This document shows positions 10,941 through 22,423 of a stretch of 64,000 nucleotides of DNA, in pieces. The DNA lies in NCBI GenBank assembly GCA_022702705.1, contig CM040432.1, positions 47,146,540 to 47,210,539 of the forward strand, in the 5' to 3' direction. Each line of letters opens with the position of its first letter. Positions within the stretch are counted from its first letter, which is position 1. The notes beneath the pieces are model-generated. The model saw only the letters and a program-made list of their open reading frames with translations, did not search any database and was not told the DNA's origin. The position numbers and the translations under genes were made by a program. This DNA is from Papilionanthe hookeriana x Papilionanthe teres. Lineage: Eukaryota; Streptophyta; Magnoliopsida; Asparagales; Orchidaceae.

Positions 10941-12237
10941 CCCTTTTTACTATATAAAATGTATAACAATTGGAATGAAAGGCAAACATTAAAGATTTCT
11001 TATAATTTTTTATTTTATAAAGGCTTTAGTAAATCATTAACCAAATTTAACTAACTAAGTTTAATTGTAAGAATTTAAAGAATATTTAACTGCCAAATCA
11101 TAAGATTTAAAAAATTTTTCATTCACTTCAAAAATAATTGTAGTTTATTATATTAAGATCACATAAATTATTTACAAGAAAAAGATCTTCATAAATATCT
11201 TTTCTAATAAAGATACATGCATAAAAATTAAGTAAAATATGTCATCATTTTTTTTCTTATAAGCTAATTCAAGTGAAGCCAATTTTTGATTAGGCATCAC
11301 CTCAAGCTTCTCCTCTCCTTTTTTTTTTACAGAGAGGATTACTATACCTGGATAGCCTGTTAATGGTTTTGAACTTCGCTATCCTTAACTTATATTTTCA
11401 AACTTATACATTTTTACTTAATTACTATAACATGAATATATTTCAAAAAGAATTTCAATATTTTCTTTTTCAAGTTATAATTTTTTATTTCTTAATAATT
11501 CTAAAATTCAATTATTTCTACTATGAATAGAAAAATTTCTTAATCTTACTCTTCTTTAAGTTCAATAATTCTATTCTTAAAATCAATCAAAGTTATTAAA
11601 ATTTTGGTTAAGTCTACTAAATTATTTATAAATTAAAAAATTTAAATGATTTTAAATAGATTCTTCATTCCTTATATTGTGTTAATATTTTTTTAGAAAA
11701 TATTAGTTCATTAAGGACAAATAAAATTTAAATTTGCATGTATTTTCCCTTTCCCCAAACTTAAGTTTTGGTATATCATGAAAATAAAAAAATTTAAAGT
11801 ATGAGAGAAAGAAAGGTATAATTTAAAAAGGAATTTTTATAAGTATGTAAAAACAGTCTAAAAAGAAAAATTTACTTCTACACATGCTTTTTATGAATAT
11901 TACTGAAATAACGAAGCATATATAAATGTAAGCAGGTTCATCATTTTTTTTATATCAGTAGCTGAATTAAATGACAATACTACTAATAGTAACAGAAACA
12001 GAACAACATTACTAAATATTTAAGAATACTAAACAGTAGGCTGAAACAGAAATAAACATCAATTCATCCAAATTTCAATCTTCAACACAATACACTAAAT
12101 ATTTAAAATAGTCTCAACATCAAACAATCCACACAAAGTTTCATAAACAAATCTACACTAACAAACAACAAACAACACTAGAAAACAAGAAATAAACTAA
12201 CAATAGAATCAGCACATCTTAGAGGTAAATCAAGCTA
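10941..12237 (-). other. 3' noncoding region of element II
   Basis: About 1.3 kb of very AT-rich DNA without a credible ORF. A second purine tract (AAGTTTGGGGAAAGGG on the minus strand, about 11765-11745) lies ~840 bases upstream of the main one, as in element I. Confidence 0.6.
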
Positions 12238-13398
12238 CTAATCACTATCTGTAGCCTCGTCATCGTCATTACCAAAAGAAAACTCCACATCCTTTGGATC
12301 AACATACGGTGAAAATCTAGGACAGGTAGGAAACTGAACATCATGCTCACCCTTCAAGAATCTCACTAAAGACTCTGAATACTCAGCATCATATTCACTT
12401 TTCCTTTGGGTAAACTCAGATAAATGATCAATCTTCTTGTCTATTCTATCTACTCTGCAGTGAGTTAGAAATAACACATTATGCTGCTCCAGAAATTGAT
12501 CATGCATCGATTCCCAGAAACTAGATGGTGGCTCAACAGTAGAAGTAGAAGGTCAAGAAGTAGAAGCTCTACCTGGAATAGGTATAGAAGTAGAAGGGCC
12601 AGTAGATCTCTTCCCTCGAAGAGGATCATAAATGCTAACACTCTCCTGCCCAATTGGCTTTGTAGTCTTCAACTTCTCCTCTGATATATCAGCAGAAACT
12701 CCATTGCTCATGCATAAAGAATGAATCAAGGATGGGAATCCTAATCCCACAGAAGTGCTGGATCTAGTAATCAATTCCACTGAATCATAAATAATACTGC
12801 CAACATCTATCGGTTTCCTCTCCTGAATGCAGTAGTTCATGATAGCTCGATCTCTGGTAACTTCACTCTGGTGGTTGGAAGGTAGAAGTCTAGCAGAAAT
12901 AAAATAATGCCATGCCTTTGAAATACCATTTAGCTTAGAAGATTTGAAATTTACCCGTTTGTCATTCCGGATCTTCCAAGCTCCAGTGCCATCAGTCAAA
13001 TATGCAATAATCATCTCAAGATCTCCCTCAGATGGAGATAAACTAGAATAGTAGTACTCGATGGTAGGTGGCAGGTCGTAGAAAATATTGATCCATTCTA
13101 GAGTAAATCCTACTCCGAAACCTCTAACGAAGACTTCGTAGTCTTCTACATCCAAAAAGTTGGCATAAAACTCGCGTACAATAGGAATAACGACAATAAC
13201 AGTGAAATAATAGAATTGTTGCCAATTGTGTGCAACGATCGTGTTCTCAATCATTTCACCAGGATTGTAAAAACTGCGCTCCGAGATAAACTTTCTTGAT
13301 GTCGCAAATTCTTGATAACGAAAATACGCTGCCATAGTCGAAAATCTGCTGCTGTCGAAATTTTCTCGTGCCTTTCCTCGCTTAGATTTTGGTGACAT
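12238..13398 (-). pseudogene. Element II Transposase_32-like protein, nearly intact
   Basis: A single frame of 386 codons from the ATG at 13398, interrupted only by one TGA near codon 282 (probably CGA to TGA). Layout: basic N-terminus (MSPKSKRGKARENFD); core with HNWQQFYYF, VREFYANF, VFVRGFGVGFTLEWINIFYD and IAYLTDGTGAWKI; then WHYFISARLLPSNHQSEVT, IMNYCIQERKPIDVGSIIYD and GLGFPSLIHSLC; a Ser/Thr/Pro-rich linker; a helical stretch (QFLEQHNVLF, RVDRIDKKIDHL); and an acidic end (FGNDDDEATDSD). No transmembrane segment or signal peptide, which argues against an env-like role at this position. Best-preserved member in the window. Biochemical function unknown to me. Confidence 0.85.
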
Positions 13399-13760
13399 CT
13401 AAACATGAAAGAAAACACGAATAAATTTAGGAATCAAATATTTAAACTCTTTTTAAGCTTGAGAAACTTAAAATGAGTTTAAAAATCCATGGAGAAACTC
13501 TAAGAATCAAAATTTTTCTCAAAATTTTGATTTTTAGCAAAAATAGGAAAAACTATAGTAGAAATAAAAAATAAATGGATTAGAAGGTAAATCTGACCTC
13601 GAGATGAAGAAATCAAGTGATTTTAGGCTCAAAAACTTGATGTATTGACCTCAAGTTGGATCTAGGTGGTGTATTTTCACGAAAAAGAGGAAGGGGATGA
13701 AGCTTAGGCGTCAACCATGGCTAATGGGATTTAAATGCTAATTTTCGGTAAGCAGGCTGA

Positions 13761-13780
13761 ACCGGCGCCTAGGCGCCAGA
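13761..13780 (-). promoter_or_regulatory. GGCGCCTAGGCGCC motif upstream of Transposase_32 ORF
   Basis: A near-perfect 14-bp palindrome, GGCGCCTAGGCGCC, 363-383 bases upstream of the ATG at 13398. It is identical to the motif in this element's own LTRs and differs from those of elements I and III. Flanking 13399-13760 and 13781-14183 is otherwise AT-rich noncoding DNA. Confidence 0.55.
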
Positions 13781-14183
13781 CTCACCTTTCATAAAAATCA
13801 CTTTAAAAATTTTATTTTCCACCAAAAACTCATAAATTCAACTTCCAATTACTCATATTAGAGTAGTGCTTCAGTGTCCAACTTCCAAAATATTTCCCAA
13901 AAATTTTAAAAATTAAAAATTAAATCCACCAATTAAACACAAGGTTTAAATCAAACTCTTCTAATTCCATTCATAATCTTCAATTTTGGCTCAATACAAT
14001 ACAGATAAGTATAGTAATATGATTCAAGTCCTAACAAACAATCAAACTACACAATTTCAAAGAAAATACAACACACATTGAACAATAAAACAAACACAAA
14101 CATTACAATCGATTTACCAAATCGATACAACGACACACTAATAAAAGTCTATATCACACCACAATAATTATCTAATCTTCAAA

Positions 14184-14543
14184 TTAGAAATTTCCATTCT
14201 CTTCACAAGGAAGATTACTAGGCAAACTTAGGAAGAATACTAACGCCCTCGGAAAATCCATAGCCATTTTCTCATCGATCCATTTATTCTTCGTATACAT
14301 CTCCACTTGAGCATCTTGATAAGCCGCTAGATGATCAAATTGAAGCTTCGCCTGCCATTCCAGATGTTCAATTTGATGATACATCTCATGGAAGCGATCT
14401 CCAATACTTTTGAAATCTGCTTCAAATTTATCTAGACGACTTGAAATTTTCAACAAACTTACAGGGATAAAACCATTGAAGTAGGGCTGAGGATCGTTTG
14501 ATCATTCGTCTCTAGCCTCTTCTTCAAGATTTCTTCTCTCCAT
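14184..14543 (-). pseudogene. Element II coiled-coil-like accessory ORF
   Basis: ATG at 14543 (MERRNLEEEARDE), one TGA at codon 14, then continuous coding to the TAA at 14184: YFNGFIPVS, a heptad-like stretch (RLDKFEADFKSIGDRFHEMYHQIEHLEWQAK), YTKNKWIDEKM and a short tail. It aligns with the intact ORF 7679-8083 of element I (FNG, heptads, KNKWI). The conserved position between integrase and the Transposase_32 ORF shows this is a standing component of the family and not chance. Confidence 0.65.
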
Positions 14544-14690
14544 TTCTTCAAAAATCCTCTCTAATCTCTCAAGAATGAAGTGTCTAGGTCGTAATTTTGG
14601 TTGCTTAGGGATTGGGGACAAAGATGGGGTAATTTAGAGAAAATCGTGTGAAAAACTGAAAATTTTCGGTTTTTACAAGATCCAGTAACT

Positions 14691-14790
14691 GTGGCACTTA
14701 GGTGCCAAATCTGGCGCCTACGCACTGGACCCATCGATGCACAGTTTTACTCTGGTGCTTAGGCACCAAATTTCGGCGCCAGGCGCCGGA
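14691..14790 (-). promoter_or_regulatory. GC-rich motif cluster upstream of coiled-coil ORF, element II
   Basis: Four motif copies: GGCACTTAGGTGCC, CTGGCGCCTACGC, TGGTGCTTAGGCACC and GGCGCCAGGCGCC. They lie 148-247 bases before the ATG at 14543, comparable with 183-244 bases in element I. No clear TATA box was found between them and the ORF. Confidence 0.5.
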
Positions 14791-15159
14791 ACCACATTCG
14801 ACTCCGTTTCGCCTATCGTCAAATTTCAAAGTTTTGTTCTCCAAAATAAGTAAATTAGAATGGTAAGATCAATATAGACTTAGTAACACAAATTATAAAC
14901 AATCATAATGAAGGTTAAATTGATCTCCTTTTTACTCACATATGAAATGGAGTGATCCAAAGTCCAAACTTTATATACTTTGAGATAATCTTTAGCTAAA
15001 GTCAATAAAGACTTGTTAGCGTCCAATTTTCTAAAGTTATATAAAATTAGTCAAGACCGAGGCATAACCTAACATTAAAAATGAGAAAAACACAAAAAAA
15101 TAATTATGTGTTGCCTCCCACAAAGTGCTTGGTTTAACATCGTCAGCCTGACCTAATTA

Positions 15160-18100
15160 AGTCTTTAATCAGGTAGACTCAACTCGTAAGCCTCTTTATA
15201 AATCATTTTAATTTCTCCCAAATAAGGCTTCAGTCTTAATCCGTTAATTTTAAATAATTGTTTTGGGGTCTTTAATATCCACAGCTCCATAAATTATATA
15301 TGGTCCCATCCATTTAGATCTTAATTTTCCAGGAAAAAGTCTTAAACGAGTATTAAATAAAATTACTTCTTGTCCAGGCTCGAATATTTTTCCTGAAATC
15401 TTTTTATCATGTAACATCTTCATTTTCTTTTTATAAATTTTTGAATTTTCATATGATTCATTTTTTATTTCATCCATCTCATTTAATTGTAATAATTATT
15501 TTTCTCCTGCAGTACTTAAATCAAAATTAAACTCCTTTATCACCCAATAAGTTTTATGTTCAAGTTCAACAGGTAAGTGACAATGTTTACCATAAATTAA
15601 CCGGTAAGGTGACATTCCGATTGGTGTCTTATAAGCTGTTCTATAAGCTCATAATGCAGAATCAAGTCTATCAACCCAATCAGCTCTTTTAAGATTAACA
15701 GTATTCTCTAAAATTGTTTTAATTTCTTTGTTTGATACTTCAGCCATTCCACTTGTTTGAGGGTGATACATAGTTGTAATTCTGTGTTTGATTCCAAATT
15801 TGTCCAGTAATGATTGAATTCTTATATTTCTAAAATGACTTCCACTATTTGTGATAATTACCTTAGGCATTCCAAATCTTGAAAAAATCATTTTCTTTAA
15901 AAATTTTGAAACACTTTTAGAATCACAGTTAAGTAAAGCTACAGCTTCAATCCACTTTGAAACATAATCGACTGCTAATAAAATATAAATCTTTCCAGAT
16001 GATGGTACAAATGGTCCCATAAAGTCTAAACCCCATATATCAAAAATTTCAACTTATAATGTATAGTTTAAAGGCATTTCATCTTTTCTAGATATATTTT
16101 CCATCCTTTGACATCGATCACATGTTTTCACATAATGTCTCACATCTTTGAACAAAGTAGGCTAATAAAATCTTGAATTTAAAATTTTAAATGCAGTTTT
16201 ATCTACTCCAAAGTGTCCTCCAAAATCGGAATCATGACATTTTTGAATAATAGCAAAAGTTTCTTCATAAGGTACACATCTTCGAATTATAGAATCTCTT
16301 CCTAATTTAAATAAATGAGGATCTTCCCAAATATAAGATTTAGCATCATTTTTAAATTTCTTAATATATTTGTTATTCAATCCATAAGGTAGAATATTGC
16401 TAACTAAATAGTTAACTATATCCGCATACCAAGGTGTTTGGCATCCTTGAATAACAAATAAATGTTCGTCAGGAAATTTCTCATTTATATTTTCCTCAGT
16501 TATAACATCATTCTTAATTCTAGATAAATGATCAGCAATTTGGTTATCAGTTCCTTTTCTATCCACTATTTGAAAATCAAGTTCTTGTAGAAGTAAAACC
16601 CATCTTATCAGTCTAGGCTTAGCATATTTTTTTGACATTAAATATTTAATGGCGGAATGATCAGTATGAACTATGAATTTTGTACTAAGAAGATAAGGTC
16701 TAAATTTATCAAAGGCATAGACTATAGCTAAAAGCTCTTTCTCAGTAGTAGTGTAATTTCTTTGAGTTTCAGAAAGAGTTTTACTAGCATAATATATAAC
16801 TTTGAAAATTTTCTCATATTTTTGTCCCAATACAGCTCCAATTGCAAAATCACTTACATCACACATTAATTCAAAGGGTTTATTCCAATTAGGTGCAATA
16901 ATTATAGATGCAGTTATTAGTTTTTCTTTTAAAATATTGAAAGCATTAATAGAGTCTTCATTAAATTCAAATTTAGCTTCTTTTTCCAATAAATGACTAA
17001 GAGGTTTAGTAATTTTAGAAAAATCCTTTATATATCTTCTATAAAATCCATCATGACCCAGAAAACTTCTCACATCAGTAACAGTAGTAGGTGGTTGCAG
17101 TTCAGTAATAATTTTCACTTTTTCTTGATTAACGTCCATCCCTTTTTGTGAAATTTTGTGACCAAGTACAATGCCTTCTGTGACCATAAATTGACATTTT
17201 CCCAGTTCAGAACTAAATTTGTTTCTTTACATCTTTTCAAAACTCTGGAAATTTTTTCCAAACAAGATTCAAAAGAAGTTCCAAAGACTGAAAAATCATC
17301 CATAAATATTTCGATTCCTTTCTAAATGAAATCACAAAATATTGACATCATACTCTTTGAAAAGTTGCAGGTGCATTACATAAACCGAAAGACATTCTTC
17401 TAAATGCAAATGTTCCATAAGGACTTGTAAATGATGTTTTCTCTTGGTCCTCAGGTGCGACAGTTAATTGATGGTAACTAGAATATCCATCCAGAAAATA
17501 GAAATATGAGTGTCCAGCTAATTTATCAAGCATTTGATCCAAGAAAGGTAAAGGAAAATGATCCTTTCTAGTGGCGTCATTTAATTTTCGATAATCAATG
17601 CAAATTCGCCATCCAGTAACTTGTCTTGTAGGAATTAGTTCATTTTTATCATTGACAATGACAGTTACTCCTCCTTTCTTCGGAACACAATGAATAGGAC
17701 TTACTCATTGACTATCTGAAATAGGATAAATAATTCCAGCATCTAACCATTTTAAAATTTATTTTCTAACAACCTCTTTCATGATAGGATTTAATCTTCT
17801 TTGAGGTTCAATAGTAGGTTTAAAATCTTCTTCCATTAAAATTGTATGCATACAGATGGAAGGGCTTATTCCTCTTATATCAACAATAGTCCAACCAAAA
17901 GCTTTCTTATAGTTCTTTACCACTCCTATAAGTTTTTCTTCTTGATCTAAACTTAGTTTAGAAGAAATAATAACAGGTAAAGTTAATGAATTTCCAAGAA
18001 AGCATACTTTAAATGTGCAGGTAACATTTTTAATTCCAGTTCAGGAACTTTTTTAATTGAGGATAAAAGTATATCATTTTGTGTTATGTCCAAAATTTCC

Positions 18101-19030
18101 CAGTTATCTTTAATATAATGATTTTCTTTAAATAATTCTTCTTCTTTTAGTTCTCCATTTTCATCAGTTAATAATTCAATTTTTTCTTCAGAAATGACTT
18201 TACATCTTTCTTGATAATGTTTTTCAATTATGTAATCAATGATATCCTTTCAATAGCATTTTTCTTTATCAGGGTACTTCATTGATTTAAGAAGATTGAA
18301 TTTAATCTCTTGATCATTAACTCTCATGGTTAATTCTCCTTTTTGCTCATCAATTATAGCTCTTCCAGTAGCTAGAAAAGGTCTCCCTAAAATAATTGGT
18401 ATTTCTTTATCTTCTTCCATATCAAGTACAATGAAATCCACGGAGAAAATAAATTTATCCACTTTAACAAGAACATCCTCTATAACTCCTTTAGGGTAAG
18501 TGATGGATCTATCAGCTAACTGAAGGGTTACAGTAGTGGGAGTAATCTCTCCTAAATTAAACCTTCGAAAAATAGAAAATGGCATGAGATTAATACTTGC
18601 TCCCAAATCACATAAAGCTTTTCCACAAAATTTTTCTCCAATAGCACAAGGTATAGTGAAACTTCCAGGATCTTTAAGTTTCTGAGGTAATTTCTTTTGA
18701 ATTATTGCACTACATTCTTCACTTAATGCAACAGTTTCAAAAGCTTCAAATTTTCATTTCTTACTTAAAATATCCTTCATAAATTTTGCATAAATTGGCA
18801 TCTGTTCCAAAGCTTCAGCAAAAGGTATGTTAATGGTAAGTTTCTTAAAAATTTCAAAGAACTTAGAAAATTTATGATAAAGGTTCTCATTGTCTTGGTC
18901 TTTGAGGAAAAGGTGGTGGTGGTTTTTCAGCTTCCACATTAATAGGAATAACAATCTGATCTTAACTGGGAGAAGGAGTTTCTTTAGGTTTTTCAATCTC
19001 TTTAACCTCAATCTCATTTTCAATTTCATT
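15160..19030 (-). pseudogene. Element II protease-RT-RNase H-integrase
   Basis: Protease motif LCDLGASINLM (near 18620) with PIILGRPFL. RT shows ICIDYRKLN, FLDGYSSYHQL, FRRMSFGLCNAPATF and an intact MDDFSVFG near 17303. One long frame (17187-16162, 341 codons) covers the RT thumb (SFLGHDGFYRRYIKDF), RNase H (LMCDVSDFAIGA, HTDHSAIKYL, DNQIADHLSR) and integrase zinc-binding region (KCHDSDFGGHFG). The integrase core (DFMGPF, VIITNSGSHF, EVSNKEIKTIL) has the second catalytic aspartate changed to asparagine, a GAT-to-AAT type change. The C-terminal domain ends near 15160. Several stops and shifts elsewhere; not functional as read. Confidence 0.9.
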
Positions 19031-20305
19031 CTTCATTCTTTCTTTTAATTCATTTCCACTTCTAAGTTGTACAGCTTAAACATGTTCATGTTCTTTTCCA
19101 GTTTCTTTTGGATTGACTTCAACATTACTAGGAAGTGTTCCTGGAGGTCTGTAATTAATTAAATTAGCGATTTGTCCCATTTTATTTTCAATATTACGAA
19201 TAGCAGTGTTTTGATTTTGTAATTGATTACTTAGTTGTAAAATTAATTATTCTATAGATAAATTTTTCCGTTGATTATTAAATCCAGGTGGTTTATAGTT
19301 TGAATTTACTTGATTGTTTCAGTTTCCAGTTGGATGGGATTGATTATTATCCCATTGTTGTTGTGAATTATTCCAATTAAAATTAGGGTGATTTTTCCAT
19401 CCAGGATTATAATAAATGGAATAAGTATTATTTTTACTAGCAATAGCTTGTAAAGTTTCAATAGTTTGAGAATCTTCAATATTAGCAGAGTTTTTATGTG
19501 ATATATTTACAGTAAAATTATCTAATTTCTTAGATATTGCAGCTACTTGTGAAGCTAAGATAGAAAAGGCTTCGTTTTCATGAATACTTGCCATTCTTTT
19601 AGGATTAATCCTTTCAGAAGGCCATTGAAAATTATTGTTAGCCATTTCTTCAATTAAAGTATAAGCTTCTTCAAATGATTTAGCCATTAAAGAACCTCCA
19701 GGAGCAGCATCAATAATTGATGTAAGTGATCCAATTAGTTTGTTATAAAATGTTTGAATAATTAACCAATCAGTTAAAGCATGATGAGGACATTTTCTTA
19801 ATAGTTCTTTAAATCTTTCCCAAGTTTCATAAATTGTCTCCCTGTCAAATTGACTAAATGAAGAAATATCATTTCTTAATTTAGCAGTTTTAGAAGGAGG
19901 AAAAAATTTAGCAAGGAATTTTTGTGCTATTTCAACTCATGTTTTAATAGAACCCGTTGCTAATGAGTTCAACCACATCTTTGCTTTATCTCTTAAAGAA
20001 AAAGGAAAGAGTCTAAGTCTAATAGCATCATCAGAAACATTGTTATATTTAATGGTAGCACAAAGTTCTAAAAAACTAGCAAGGTGTAAATTTGGATCCT
20101 CATTTGGTGTTCCCCCAAATTGATTATTTTGAACCATTTGAATAATAGACGGTTTAAGCTCAAAAGAATTAGCATCTACAGTAGGTATTTGAATACTACT
20201 ATGAAGTTCATCAACTGTAGGGTTAGCATAATCCCTTAATGGTTTGTAAACATTTTGTTCATTAATTTCAATTGAATTTTGTAAATTATTATGTAAATTA
20301 GCCAT
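19031..20305 (-). pseudogene. Element II gag
   Basis: ATG at 20305. The protein has the Athila-type gag signature: LRDYANPTVDELHSSI, KPSIIQMVQNNQFGG, NEDPNLHLASFLELC and DDAIRLRLFPFSLRDKAKMW. A TGG-to-TGA stop follows at 19937. The same frame continues with the capsid C-terminal part (RFKELLRKCPHHALTDWLI), FEEAYTLIEEMANNNFQWPSE and NPGWKNHPNFNW, and ends around AVQLRSG, the usual boundary with protease. Four or so stops, mostly TGA or TAA where Trp, Gln or Arg are expected. Encodes the structural particle protein. Confidence 0.9.
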
Positions 20306-20556
20306 CTCTTGATATTTTTAAATTTTTTTTCCTTTTTTAATTCTTCTAACAGTTCTTTCTAATTCAGAATCTAAATGTAATAATTATTCAGATCCAGAAC
20401 TACGCATAAAAAGTAAATAAAAAGTAAAATAACAAATAGAATTATTATTTTTTTATTTGTGTTTATGTTTTTTTTTAAAGAAAAATTTTTGTATTTTATA
20501 TTTTTGACAATAAAAGAAATAAATAAAATAAAATATTTAAATCTATAAATTTTGCC

Positions 20557-20574
20557 TCCCCGACAACGGCGCCA
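20557..20574 (-). promoter_or_regulatory. Primer binding site, tRNA-Asp type
   Basis: TGGCGCCGTTGTCGGGGA on the minus strand, six bases after the 5' LTR end. It would pair with the 3' end of plant tRNA-Asp with about one mismatch (the Athila consensus as I recall it has GCC where this has GTC). Confidence 0.88.
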
Positions 20575-20580
20575 AAAACT

Positions 20581-22423
20581 TGACCCTCAATCTGCAGCAA
20601 TGCACTAAAAACTTGGTTGGCAATCGCCAAACAATGCAGTAATTTATGCTATCAAAAATATGTTACAGCCAATACTTTAACTCAAATAATAATAGGCTAG
20701 TGTATATAAATATAATTTTATGAAAAATATTTTACACACTAGGAGTACTACGCAAGTATACGTATCGTTTCAAGTAATATAGGGCTTTAAATAAAGACCC
20801 CAGTATTGATCCCACGAGGAGGATTATAGATTTTTTTAAAATATTTTGATTTTATTTTTATGTATTTCTTTTAAAGTTAAAAAGTTGATATTTAATTTAC
20901 TTGATGCAGAAATAAAGTATTTATAAAGTAATGATTGATGTAAATAAAAATAAGCAAACAACTTTCTTCCTTTCAATTAATCCAAGACTTTTTAGATAAT
21001 GTAATATTCGTAGAGAATATAAATTTATGGTATTATGCCAAATAGATGCATTCATATTCTTTACCTTCGCTCGATAGTATAAAGAACATTGGCTAATATA
21101 TAGATCAAGTCTGGATGTATTGTTAGTAGAATGGGTTAATCTAGGCTCACACTACTAGATGTCCAAGGGTGGCTATGGTCGACCCTACTAGTGACCCATT
21201 CCTTCTCTATAAACAAAATTACAAGAACTTTGCCTGTCACTCTAAAAACTTATCAATTCTACACCCATTAAATAATATCTTCCTATTTATTTGCACTTCA
21301 CCTTGAATAACCCGCGCAAGTCCATCGACTACCCAAGGATTCATGTGATATCTACTAGTTAAGAATTCATCTCCTTATAGGTCTCAAAACTCTTCAACAG
21401 ATTTTAACATTTTAAATGGCCAAATTAAATAGTAAATTAAGATCCGATATTAATATCATCACAATGTTTAAAATATATATATAGTTTTTAATTCTCCAAC
21501 AAATTTTTTATTATCTTATTTATCTTTTCATAATTGAAAGGAGAAAGTAAAGTAGCTACTCAGAACACATTGAATTTAAACAACAAAACATATAAATAAA
21601 ACTTGGAATCAAAATACAAATACTTACCTCAAGTGTTTCTCCAACTGAACCTCTGAATCCTTCTGACTCCAAAGTAAATAGACTTCAAAAGCACCGACTC
21701 TTCAAATACTCTCAATACAAACTCTAAAATAAACTCACTAATTAATAAAAGAAACTATAAATATGGCCCTTAAAATATTTCTCTAATTTCTCTCTCTAAA
21801 TGGACTATGGGGCTAGGGACTAGGTTAGGCGTTGGTGGTTATTGGGCGTTGGTGGTTTTTGCGTGTTTTTCTCTGAAGGAGTAGCCTCCTATTTATAGGC
21901 TTCAAGGGTTGCCTTGAGGCACCTCTTCAAAATGTGTCCATGTTCAATGAATCTTCTAGAAGGTGTGTCTGGCGCCTAGGCGCCGGACTCTGCGTCTAGT
22001 TCTTCGCACCTCTTCACTTTGGATCGCACCTCTTCGCGATCCTAACCGTTTCCAAGCGTCCAAATACAATGTATCACATGTCCTATAATCCAGGAATAAC
22101 TGCCAATCTTTTAGATGGTCCAATAACCGCTAACACCGTCAAAATAACCGTCCAAAAGTCATCAAAAATCTTACAGAATTTTGTATCGAACTGGCGCTTA
22201 GGCGCCGGATTCTGGTGCCTAGGAGCCAGGCCAATTATTTTTGTCAATTTTGCATTTTGGCTCCATTTTTGCTTCTTTTTGCTCCTTTTTGCTCCTTTTT
22301 TCCTTCTTGAACATTTTTGAATCACCTACATCCATAACACAAAATATCTTTCATTAAAGCATAATATCCTTAAAAATTTGATAAAAATTAAAGCATAAAA
22401 ATAGGTATTTTTTTCTTGGATCA
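20581..22423 (-). repeat. 5' LTR of element II
   Basis: 1843 bases, matching 9051-10902 with small indels. On the minus strand it starts TGATCCAAG and ends GAGGGTCA directly before the primer site. TATA box near 21895-21880 (minus); palindromic motifs at 21969-21988 (GGCGCCTAGGCGCC) and 22191-22230. Confidence 0.92.

Larger units (their letters stand above)
9051..22423 (-). mobile_element. Element II: full-length Athila-like retrotransposon inside element I
   Basis: Minus-strand element with two complete LTRs (20581-22423 and 9051-10902), tRNA-Asp-type primer site at 20574-20557, gag, protease, RT, RNase H, integrase, coiled-coil-like ORF, Transposase_32-like ORF and purine tract. About 13.4 kb. 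LTRs start TGATCC and end GGGTCA. The target duplication is imperfect: TAAGC on the left, ATAGC or similar on the right. The interrupted gene nevertheless reads on across the two flanks, which fixes the insertion point. About 14 substitutions in the first ~270 aligned LTR bases (counted by eye) indicate an old insertion. Confidence 0.93.

Noticed and set aside
12238..13398. Calling the Transposase_32-like gene an envelope gene because of its position
   Set aside because: No signal peptide, transmembrane helix or cleavage-site-like motif; basic N-terminus and acidic tail fit an intracellular protein.
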